Positions 15,197-27,100 of a stretch of 64,000 nucleotides of DNA are shown here, piece after piece. Source of the stretch: Nocardia rhizosphaerihabitans (GTDB lineage Bacteria > Actinomycetota > Actinomycetes > Mycobacteriales > Mycobacteriaceae); assembly GCF_014646295.1 (NCBI RefSeq), contig NZ_BMNE01000004.1, positions 821,970 through 885,969 on the forward strand, read 5' to 3'. The translations under genes were made by a program, and so were the position numbers. Under the pieces are notes generated by a model. It ran no database searches and had not been told where the DNA came from. It saw only the letters and a program-made list of their open reading frames with translations. The stretch's first letter is position 1. Each line of letters opens with the position of its first letter.

Positions 15197-18100
15197 CCCG
15201 CGAATTGTCCACCGCGCCGGCGACCGAGCCGGCAGCGGTCGAGGAGTTTCCGCTCTCACCGGCCCAGCTCGGCTTGTGGTACGCCCAGCAACTCGATCCC
15301 ACTGTGCCGCTCTACGAGGCGCAGTACATCGATATGCGCGGTCCGCTCGACATCGACGCCCTCATCGCGGTCTCCCAGCAGGTGAGTCGTGAGTTCGAGT
15401 CGGGCCAGCTGCGGCTGGTCGACACCGGGGACGGGCCGCGCCAGGTCGTCGACCGGCGGATCGAGCTGGCAGTGTCCTATCTGGACTTCAGCGATGCCGC
15501 CGACCCCGAGGCCGAGGCGTTCCGGTGGATGCGCGCCGATGTCGAGGCGCCGATCAATTTGATCGGTGACCCGTTGGGAATGTTCGCGCTGATCCGGGTC
15601 GGACCGCAGCGGGTGCTGTGGTACTCGCGCGGCCATCACATCGCGATCGACGGCTACGCCTCCGCGACCGAGCTGTACCGGGCCGCCGAGCTCTACAACG
15701 CGGCGCTGTCCGGGCAGGATCCGCCGCCGTGCAAGGCCGCGAGCCTGCGCACGGTGTACGACGCGGAGATGCGCTATCGCGACAGCACGCGCTTCACCGC
15801 CGACGCCGAGTACTGGTCGCAGCGGATCGCCGACATGCCGCAGCGGTGCAGTCTCGTCGACGCCGCCGCGCCCGCGCACGCGCTCGGCCGCGAGCACCGC
15901 GCGGAACTGTCGGCTGCCACCAAGGCGCGCCTCGACGCGGCCGCCGCGCGGTTCGATGTCGGGACGCCGGGGCTGGCGATGGCGGCGCTGGCGGTGTACT
16001 ACGCGCAGGCGACCGGCACCGAGGACGTCGTACTGAGCCTGCCGGTGTCCGGCCGCACCACCGCGGTGCTGCGCCGATCCGGCGGCATGCTGGCCAATGT
16101 GGTGCCGCTGCGGGTGCGGGTACGGGCCGACAGCACCGTCGCCGACCTGGTCGACGCGATCCGGGTGGAGGTCTCGGGCGCGCTGCGGCATCAGCAGTTC
16201 CGCCACGAGGAGATCCGCCACGGCGAGACGAACGGCGACGCGACGGGCGGGCGTGGCCTGGTCGGTCCGGTGGTCAACATCATGCTGTTCCCCACCGACG
16301 TCGACTTCGCCGATGTCGAGACGAGCCTGCACGTGCTGACCTCGGGGCCGATCGAGGACCTGTTCGTCAACTTCTATCAGCACGGCGCGAACAGCCCCGT
16401 CCACGTCGATTTCACCGCGAACCCCGACCTCTACGACGCGCAGACCCTGGCCCGCCATCACCGCCGGTTCCTCGCACTGTTCGAGGCGATGATCGACGCC
16501 GCCCCGGACACACCGGTGCGTTCGCTCGAGTACTTCCTCCCCGATGAGCTGGCCCTGCGCGCGGGTCTGCGCGGTGCGCCCGCGCCGAGGCCGCGATTGC
16601 TCGCCGACGTGCTCGACGACGGACTCCTGACGGCGGGTCCCCTCGCGACGGCAGTGGTGTCCGGTGAGCGTGAACTCACCTACGGTGCGCTGGACCAGGT
16701 TTCGTCCCGACTGGCACGCCGGCTCATCGCGGCGGGGGCGGGCCCGGAGTCCGCCGTGCTCGTGGCGCTGCCGCGGTCGATGGAATCGGTGGTGGCGTTC
16801 TGGGGTGTTGCCCGATCGGGCGCGGCGTACGTGCCGGTCGGCGTGTCGAACCCGGCCGAGCGCTTGGCGATAATGGCAGCGGAATGCGGTGCGCGGCTCG
16901 GCATCACGACGTCGAGGCTGCGGGCCGACCTGCCCGACTCGGTGACCTGGATCGTGCTGGATGACGACGGGCTGGACGCCGCCGCCGACACCACGGTCGC
17001 CGCCACAGCCAACACTGACGCCGAGCCACTACTGCGCCCGCGGATCGAAAATCCCGCCTACATCGTGTTCACCTCGGGTTCCACCGGGACGCCCAAGGGC
17101 GTCGTGGTGACCCACGCGGGCATCGCCACGCTGACCGCGGCGGTGCGCGACGCCTACCGGGCGGATCGGCAGTCGCGCGTATTGCACTGTCTCAACCCGA
17201 GTTTCGACGCGTCCCTGCTCGAGCTACTGGTCGCCTTCACCGCCGGCGCGACACTGGTGATCGCCGACGCCGACTCGGTGGCGGGGGCCGAACTCGCCGC
17301 AACGATCCGCGAGTCGTCGATCACCCACCTGTGCTCCACACCCGCCGTGCTGACGACGCTGCCACCCGGCGCGCTCGACGGCGTGCGCGCGGTGTCCACC
17401 GGCGGCGAGGCCTGCCCGCCGGAGGTGGTGGCCCGCTTCGGACCTGGTCGCGCCCTGGTGAATTCCTACGGCCCATCGGAAACCACTGTGGCAGCGACGT
17501 TCACGGCGCCCCTTACTCCGCACCGCGAGGTGGGAATCGGCTTCCCGGTGCCCGGGGTCACGCTGCACGTCCTCGATCGCCGGATGCGGCCGGTGCCCGC
17601 CGGCACCCCGGGCGAGCTGTACATCGCCGGCCCCGGCCTGGCCCGCGGATACGCCGAACGCCCCGGCGCGACAGCGCAGCGCATGATCGCCAATCCCTTC
17701 GGCGCGCCCGGAAGCCGCCTGTATCGCACGGGCGACCTGGTCCGCTGGCGGGCGGTAGACACCGCAGGATCATTCGTCCTGGAATTCGTGGGTCGCAGCG
17801 ACTTCCAGGTGAAACTGCGCGGCATGCGCGTGGAACCTGGCGAAGTCGACGCCGTGCTCACCACCTGTCCCGGTGTGGAATTCGCGGTGACGGTGGTGCG
17901 CAAGGGCGCGTCGGGCCGGGCGATGCTCGCCTCGTACGTGGTGCCGACGCACGAGGCGGCCGAGCTCGACGCCGCGGCGCTGCGGGAGTTCTGCCTGCAC
18001 CGACTGCCCGCACACCTGGTGCCGGGCACGATCACGATGCTGGACGCGCTGCCGCTGACCGGCAACGGCAAGGTCGACCGGCAAGCACTGCCCGAGCCCG

Positions 18101-21100
18101 ACACCACGCCGACGGCACCCCGGGCGGGAGCGTCCGCGGTCGAGCGGGCGCTGAGCGAACTGTTCGCCGAGGTGCTCGGGGTACCGGAGGTCGGCCCCGA
18201 GTCCTCGTTCTTCGCGCTCGGCGGCGACTCGATCCTGTCGATCCAGCTGGTGGCGCGCGGCCGGTCCGCCGACCTGGTCTTCTCGGCGCGCGACGTGTTC
18301 GAGCATCCCACCCCGGCCGGACTGGCCGCGGTCGTCGGCGCGCCGGGGGAGCGGACCGTCCTGCGTGAAATGCCCGGCGGCGGTGTGGGTTCGGTACCAC
18401 GAACCCCCATCGTGGACTGGCTGCTGACCCAGCCCGGCTGGCAGCGGTTCGCACAGACGATGGTGCTGGCCCTGCCGGATGACGTCGACCGCACCCGGCT
18501 GACGCGCACACTGCAAGCGGTCATCGACCACCACGACATGCTCCGCGTGCGCGTCGTCGACGGTGATCAGCTCGAGGTCACCTCGCCCTCGACAATCGAC
18601 GCGGCCGAGATCGTCGACCACGTCGCCACAACCGAGCAGGCGATCGACCCCGCCACCATCGACAGAGCGACAGCGGCGACGATCGAACGGCTCGACCCCG
18701 GCGCGGGGGTCGCGCTCGCCGCCACCTGGCTCGACCCCGGCGGTCCCGGCGGACGCCTCGTACTCGCCGCGCATCACCTCGCCGTCGACGCCGTGTCCTG
18801 GCGAATCCTGATCGCCGACCTGATGGCCGCCTGGGCCGCGGTGACCGAAGGCGCGGTCCCGCAGCTGTCGCCGGTCGGCACCTCCCTGCGCACCTGGGCG
18901 CACGCGCTCCACGCCGCCGCGAGCGCTACGGAATGGACCGATGAGCTGGACTACTGGCGCGGCGTGCTCGACACCGCACAGCCGCCACTCGGCGCTCGCC
19001 CGCTCGACCCGTCCCGCGATGTCGGAGCTGCCGTCGACCGCATCGAGATCCGGATACCCGCCGAGACCAGCGTCCCGCTGCTCAGGCACCTGCCGACCGC
19101 GCTGCGCTGCGGTATCGAGGAGGCGCTGCTCGCGGCCCTGGTCGAGGCGCTGACCGAGCACCGGGGCGCGCCGGGAGCAATGCTGCTCATGCTGGAGCGG
19201 CACGGCCGCGACGAGACCGTCGTCCCCGGCGCCGACCTTTCGCGGACCGTCGGCTGGTTCACCAGCCAGTTCCCGATCGCGCTCGACCTCGGCGCCGACC
19301 CAGGGCCGATGTCCGCGATCGCCGCGGTGAAGGAACAGCTGCGCGCGGTGCCGCACGGCGGCTTCGGCTTCGGTCTGCTGCGCCATCTCGGCGCCGACGA
19401 CCGGCTGCGGTCCGCGGACAACCCGCAGGTCGGGTTCAACTACCTTGGCCAGATCGCCGGCACCGAACCGGGCATCCCGTGGGTACCGGTCGACGTGACG
19501 AACCAGCTCGGCGGAGCCGTCGATGCCGAGCTGCCCGCGTCGGCGGTCATCTCCGTCGACGCGATGACCATGGACGAGCCCGACGGTCCCGTGGTGCACG
19601 CGGTGTGGCGATTCCCCTCCGCGGTCATCTCCCGCACTGAGGTGGAAAATATTGCGCGACACTGGGTTTCGACACTGGAAACCATGGCGCACGCCGTCGC
19701 CGAGCCGGGTGCGGGCGGACTGACCCCCTCGGATATCGCGCTGCTGCCGGTCACCGCGACGCAGCTGGCCGGGTGGCAGCGCCGCTACCCCGCCATCGAG
19801 GATGTCTGGCCGCTGGCGCCCTTGCAGCAGGGCCTGCTGTTCCACACCCGGCTCGCCGCCGGACACGCCGACAAGTACGCCGTGCAAGCCGTCTTCGAAC
19901 TCGACGGCGAGGTCGATCTCGCTCGCCTCGAATCCGCCGCGACGACGCTCGCGCGCAGGCACCCCGCGCTGCGGACCGCCTTCGTGACGACCGCGGACAC
20001 GGCGGCGCAACTGGTACTCGACGAGGTCACCGTGCCGTGGCAGGTGATCGAGGCCGACCCGGCCGACTGCGCCGCGATCGCCGCGCGCGAGCTCGCCCGC
20101 CCGTTCGACCCCGAACAGCCGCCGCTGCTGCGCTTCCTGTGCGTGCGCTGCGGTCCGCGCGACGTCCGCCTGATCGTCACCAACCATCACCTGGTGCTCG
20201 ACGGCTGGTCGATGCCGGTGCTGCTGGGCGAACTGCTCGCGCTGTACGACACCGAAGACGCCGACCTCGGCGAACCGGTCTCGTACCTGCGCTATCTGGA
20301 GTGGCTCGGCCGCCAGGACGCGGCGGGCGCGCGCACGGCCTGGTCGGAAGCGCTGGCCGGGCTGGCCGGTCCCACGCTGATCACGGCGGTCCGCGCCCCA
20401 CTCGACCACGACGGTGAGCCCGGCGAGCTGCGCCGGGAGGTGCCGCTGGCACAGGACATCGCCGCCGCGCTCACCCGTCACCGCACCGAACGCGGCGTCA
20501 CCCTGAACACGGTCGTGCAGACCGCGTGGGCGCTGCTGCTGGCCGAGCTGACGGGGCACACCGACGTCGTCTTCGGCACCACCGTGTCGGGTCGCCCGCC
20601 GGACCTGCCCGGATCGGAACGGATCGTCGGCATGCTGGTCAATACCGTCCCGGCGCGGATCGGTCTGGTCCCGGACGAGCCCGTCGGCGAACTGCTGACC
20701 CGTGTCCAGCGCGAGCAGGGCGCCCTCGTCGACCGGAATATACTGGGGCTCAACGAGATCCAGTCGCTCGCCGGGGTCGGTCCGTTGTTCGACACGAGCA
20801 TGGTCTTCGAGTCGTATCCGATGGACGTCGAGGCACTGCGATCGGCCTCGGAGCACGCGCGCCTGCGAATCCGCGACTTCCACGGCCGCGACGGCACCCA
20901 CTATCCACTGTGCCTGTCCGCGGAGGCACGCGACGGACTGCGGCTCCACCTCACCTGCTCGGACCGGTATTTCGACGACGCCGAAGCCACCGCGCTGGCG
21001 AATCGGCTGGGCCGCATCGTCGCCCGGCTCGCGGATCCGGCCCTGCCGGTCGCGGCGGTGCGTGGCGTCGACGGGACCGAGGTCGTCCGGACCTCGCCGC

Positions 21101-24100
21101 CGTCGGTGCGTCTGCTGCCCGAGCTGCTCACCGCCGGGGTGCGTTCCGGCGGGATCGCCGTCGTCGGGGACGGCGTGGAGCCCGGGTACGCCGAGCTCGA
21201 TGAGCAGTCGAATCGGTTGGCGCACACCCTGATCGCCGCGGGTGCCGGTCCCGAGGGTGCCGTGCTGATCGCCGTGCCACGCTCTCCGGAATGGCTGCTC
21301 GCCGCGTGGGCGATCGCCAAGTCCGGTGCGGCGTTCGTCCCCGTGGACGTCGACCATCCGGTCGAGCGCATCGCCACCGTCGCACACGACTGCCGTGCCC
21401 GCCTCGGGATCACGATCGCCGCGCATCGAAAGACGTTGCCCGACACAGTGTCCTGGCTGGTCATCGATGACGAGTCGTCGGCGGACAGAGTCGCGATCCG
21501 CTCCGCAAGCCCGGTGACCGACGCCGAACGGATCCGACCGCTGCACCCCGGGCATCCCGCCTACCTGATCTACACCTCCGGCTCGACCGGTGCTCCCAAG
21601 GGCGTGATGGTGACCCACGCCGGTCTCGGCGGACTGGTCGACGGCGTCTCCGAGCGCCTGCACCTCACCTCCGGCGACCGCCTCCTGCTGTGCATGAACC
21701 CGGCCTTCGATGCCTCGATCCTGGTGTGGCTGACCGGTTGTCACGCCGGAGCCACGCTGGTGGTCGCGCCGCCGCGGGCCTCGGCGGGCGAACCGCTCGC
21801 CGAGGTGGTCACCGCCAATGCGGTGACCCATCTGGTCGCGCCGCCGGCGGTCCTCACCACCTTGCCCACCGCCGCCGTCGCCGGGGTGCGCGCGATCGTG
21901 ACAGGCGGCGAAGCCTGCCCGCCCGAGCTGCTCGCGCGGCTGAGCGACGGACGGACGATGCTCAACTCCTACGGCCCGGCCGAAGCGACAGTGGCTGTGA
22001 CTCTGAGCGCCCCGCTGACCAAGGACGACGCGGACGATCTCGGTGCGCTCCTGCCGGGTTGCGGCCTCGCGGTCCTGGACCGGTGGCTGCGTCCGGTGCC
22101 GCCCGGCGCGGTCGGCGAGCTGTATCTGATGGGCCCCGGCCTGGCTCGCGGCTATGCGGGCGCGGTCGCGCGCACCGCGGAGCGCTTCGTGGCCAACCCG
22201 TTCGGCGCCCCCGGTGAGCGCATGTACCGCACCGGCGACCTGGTGCGCCGGACGTCGACGACCCGCCTGAGCTACGTCGGGCGCAACGACTCCCAGACCA
22301 AGCTGCACGGAATCCGGGTGGAGCCGGGCGAAGTCGACGCGGCGCTGCTCGCGGCTCCCGGCGTCGCGCTGGCCGTCACCGTGCCGCGGCGCGGACCGAG
22401 GGGCGAGCAGACCCTGGCGTCGTATGCCGCCCCCGCCGACGGCGTCGAGTTGACCCCGACCGCGCTGCGCGAGTTCCTGGTGCGGCGCCTGCCCCGGCAC
22501 CTGGTGCCCGCGACGGTCACGGTCCTGGACGCGCTGCCGGTCACCGGCAACGGCAAGGTCGATGTGCGCGCCCTGCCCGAACCTCGACACACGGTGGCGC
22601 CCTACGTCGCTCCGGTCGGTGCGGAACGGCTGGTGGCCCAGGCCTACGCCGGGGTGCTCGGCCACCCCGAGGTAGGCGCCGACGACGACTTCTTCGCGCT
22701 CGGCGGCGACTCGCTGTCGGCGACGCGGGTGGCCGCCCGGCTCGGTGCCGAACTCGGCGTCGAGGTACCGGTACTGCTGCTGTTCGAAGCGCCGACCGTG
22801 CACGGCCTGGCCGCCCGGCTCGACAGCGACACCATGCTCCCCACAGCGCTTGGCGGCCCGAGTGCGGGCCCGCGCCCGGAGCGGATTCCGCTCGCGCCCG
22901 CGCAACGGCGCATGTGGTTCGTCAACCAGTACGACCCGTCCTCGGGCGCCTACAACATCCCGGCCGTCCTGCGGCTCACAGGACGGCTCGACCTCGTCGC
23001 GCTGCGGGCGGCACTGACCGATGTGATGAGCCGCCACGAGGCGCTGCGCACCATGTACCCCGATCACGACGGCATCGGCTACCAGGTCGTCGTCGCACCG
23101 GCCGAACTCGGCGGCCACCTCGAGGCGATCGATGTCACCGCCGCCGACCTGCCCGCCGCCGTTCTCGACTGCGTCACCGAGGGTTTCGACGTCGCCGCCG
23201 CGGTCCCGCTGCGGGTGCGGCTGTTCCGGGTCGGCCCCGAGGAACACGTGCTGGCCGTGGTAGTGCACCACATCAGCGCGGACGGGTACTCGATGGGCAC
23301 GCTGGCGCGCGATGTGATGTCCGCCTACACCGCCCGCGTGGCAGGCACCGCACCCCGGTGGCCGGAGCATGCCGTGCAGTTCGCGGATTACACACTCTGG
23401 CAACGGCATCGGCTCGGTGACACCGACGACCCCGATTCGCTGGCGGCTCGGCAGCTGGCGTACTGGACCGAAACCCTCGCCGGACTGCCGGATCGACTCG
23501 AGCTACCCGCCGACCGGCCGAGGCCCGCCGTCGCGTCGCTGCGCGCGGGCACTGTTGTGCGCACGATGGAACCCGACCTGCGCACCGGACTGGAACGCCT
23601 TGCCGCACAGCGCCAGTGCTCCCTGTTCATGGTGCTGCACAGCGCCCTCGCAGTGCTGTTCGCCCGGCTCGGCGGCACCTCCGACGTCGCCGTCGGCACC
23701 CCGGTCGCCGGTCGTGGTGTCGCCGAACTCGACGACGTGGTCGGCATGTTCGTCAACACCGTCGTGCTGCGCACCGAAGTTCCTGCCGCGCTGCCGTTCA
23801 CCGACCTGCTCGACCAGGTGCGTCGCACCGACCTCGACGCCTTCGCCCACGCCGAGATCCCCTTCGAACAACTCGTCGACCTGCTCGAACCCACTCGCTC
23901 GGCGGCCAGGCACCCGCTGATCCAGGCCATGCTGGTCTTCCAGAACCTCGGCCACACCGAGATTGCCCTGCCCGGCCTCCACGTCGAGGCGATGGAACTG
24001 GACCAGCAGAGCCTGCGGTTCGACCTCAGCGTCACGGTCGGCGACGACGCCGCGGACGGCCTGTCGGTCCGCTTCGGTTACGCCACAGATCTTTTCGACG

Positions 24101-27100
24101 CCGACACCGCGGCCCGCTTTGCCGACCGCTGGCTCACCCTGCTGCGCGCGGTGGTGGCGAATCCCGATGTGCCGGTCGGCGATATCGACCTGCTCACCTC
24201 ACACGAGCACGCGACCCTGCCCGGCACGGCACTATCCGCTGTCGCCCCACCCGCCATCCTCCCCGACCTACTGTCCACCGCCGTCACCACGAACCCGGAC
24301 GGCATCGCGATCGTCGACGGGACAACCAGGCTCACCTACCGCGAACTCGACGAACGCTCGAACCGCCTGGCCCGCACGCTGATCCAGGCCGGAGCAGGCC
24401 CAGAGAACCTGGTCGTCATAGCCATCCGCCGCAGCGCCGAACAGATCCTCGCAGTCTGGTCCGTAGCCAAGACCGGCGCCGCATTCGTCCCCGTCGACCC
24501 CGCCTACCCCGTCGACCGCATCGCCCAAATCCTGACCGACTCCGGCGCCTCCCTCGGCATCACCACGACAGGCGCCGATTCGATCCGCCTGTGGACCGCC
24601 GCCGCGCGTCCCGATGCCGCCCTTGGGGATGCCGGGCGTGCAGATACCAGGCGCCCGGATGCCGAGCCCGTCGATGCCGCGCGTGCGGATGCCGAGCCCG
24701 GGAACGCCGGGCCTGCGGATGTCGCGCGTGCCGATGCCGTGCCCATGGATGCCACCCCTGGCCATACCGCGCCTGGGGGTGCCGCGTCGGCCGATGCCGG
24801 CCTTGTGGATAGCGCGCGTGGCGATGCCGCGGTCGGTGCTGTGCGGGCCGACATCGCGCCCTCGGACGCCCGGTGCGTGCGCTGGTTGTTGCTGGATGAC
24901 CCAGACTTCACGACGCAGCTCTCTGCCACCTCGGATGCGCCGATCGATCCCGGCGAACGCCACACGACTCCGCAACTCGCGCACCCGGCGTATGTCATTT
25001 TCACCTCCGGTTCCACCGGCCGCCCCAAGGGTGTGGTCGTCACGCATGCCGGACTGGCGAACCTGGTTGCCGCGCAACAGGAACGGCTGGGTACCACCAG
25101 CGAATCGCGGGTGCTGCACGTCGCCTCGCCCAGCTTCGACGCCGCAGTGCTGGAACTACTGCTGGCCGCGGGTGCAGGCGCGACGCTGGTGGTCGCCGGG
25201 CCGACCGCGTTCGGCGGCGCGGAACTGGGCGACCTGCTCGCCCGCGAACGGGTCACCCACATCGCGCTCACCCCGTCGGCGCTGGCCTCCGTGGATACGG
25301 TGGCACACGACGACTTGCGGGCGATCATCACCGGCGGCGAACCGTGCCCGCCGGAACTGGTGCAGCGGTGGGCCGCGCCGGGCCGCGTGCACTTCAACGA
25401 CTACGGCCCCACCGAGGCCACCATCTGGGCCACCGGGGCGGGGCCGCTCGTTCCCGGTGCCGAGATCACCATCGGCACAGCGGTTCCCGGCCTGGCCGCG
25501 CTCGTGCTCGACGAGCGACTTCACCCCGTCCCCGACGGCGTCGCCGGCGAGCTGTATCTGGCAGGGCCCGCACTCGCCCGCGGCTATCACGGCCGCCCCG
25601 ACCTCACCACCGCGCGTTTCGTCGCCGACCCGTACGGGGCGCCGGGCGAGCGGATGTATCGCACCGGCGATCTGGTGCGCAGGCGCGCGCAGGGCCTCGA
25701 GTACCTGGGCCGTTCCGACCTGCAGGTGAAGTTGCGCGGCCTGCGCATCGAACCGGGCGAGATCGAGGCGGCGTTCACCGCCGGCCCAGCCGTGCACCAG
25801 GCCGTGGTCACCGTCCACACCGATGCCGCGCTCGGCGAACTGCTCGTCGCCTACCTGGTGCCGGAACGCGCGGCCCACTTCGACCTCGATGCGGTGAAAG
25901 AGGCGCTGGCGCAGCGACTTCCGTCCTACATGGTGCCCACGGCGATCGTCGTCCTGGACGCCCTGCCGCGCACCGACAACGGCAAACTCGACCGCCGCGC
26001 CCTGCCCGCCCCCGACATCAGGTCCGGTCGGTTCCGCCCACCCGTCACCCCGACCGAACAGACGGTGGCCGACACCTTCGCCGAACTGCTCGGCGTCCCC
26101 AAGGTCGGCCTCGACGACAACTTCTTCGCCCTCGGCGGCAACTCCCTGACCGCGACGAGGATCGCGGCGAGACTGGGCGCCGCCCTCGACGCCCGCATCC
26201 CGGTGCGCGTCGTCTTCGACTCGCCGACCGTGGCGGAACTGGCCGCCGCCGTACGCACCGCGGCCACCCCACCCGGCCCGCGTCCCGGTCCTCGCCCCCG
26301 CCCCGACAGGATCCCGCTCTCGGCGGCGCAGCGGCGCATGTGGTTCCTCAACCGGTACGACCCCACCTCGCCCGCCCACAATGTGCCGATCGCGCTGGCG
26401 GTCGAGGGCGACCTCGACGTGGCGGCGTTGCAGGCCGCACTGATGGATGTGGTGGCCCGCCACGAATCCCTGCGCACGGTGTACCCGGTCGACGCCGACG
26501 GCGAGCCGTACCAGGACGTCCGTGCCGCCACCGAGACCTCCGTGCCGATCCGGATCACCCCGATCGAGCCGGAACAGGTCGGGGACCGGGTCGCCACCGA
26601 GATCGGGCAGGGATTCGACCTCACCACCGAACTACCCCTGCGCGCCCAGCTGTTCCGGATCGATCACAACCGCTGGGTGCTGGTGGCGACCCTGCACCAC
26701 ATCGCCTCCGACGGCTGGTCGGTGGCGCCGCTGACCCGCGACGTGCTGGTGGCCTACGCGGCCCGCCAGGAGGGCGCCGCGCCCAGCTGGACCCCACTGC
26801 CCCTGCAATACCCCGACTACGCATTGTGGCAGCACGAACTACTCGGCGACGAGGACGATCCCGGCAGCGTCTCGCACCGGCAACTCGAGTACTGGCGCAC
26901 CGCTCTTCACGGACTGCCCGAGGTCTCGGCACTGCCCAGCGACCACCCGCGTCCCGCCGTGCTCACCCACCGGGCGGGCCTGACGGAATTCGACATCGAC
27001 CCCGCGATCCAGACAAGGCTGCGCGAACTGGCCCGCTGGCACGGTGTCAGCGTGTTCATGATGGCCCACGCGGCGCTGGCAGCCCTGCTGGCCAGGCTGT

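Noticed and set aside
17770..23409. 1879-codon open frame on the - strand opposite the first NRPS
   Set aside because: The composition (Arg, Gly, Asp, Val) and lack of motifs show it is a shadow of the NRPS reading frame.
24613..24837. CRISPR-like repetition
   Set aside because: The unit is 15 bp, contiguous, in frame and degenerate, with no spacers. It is a coding minisatellite.
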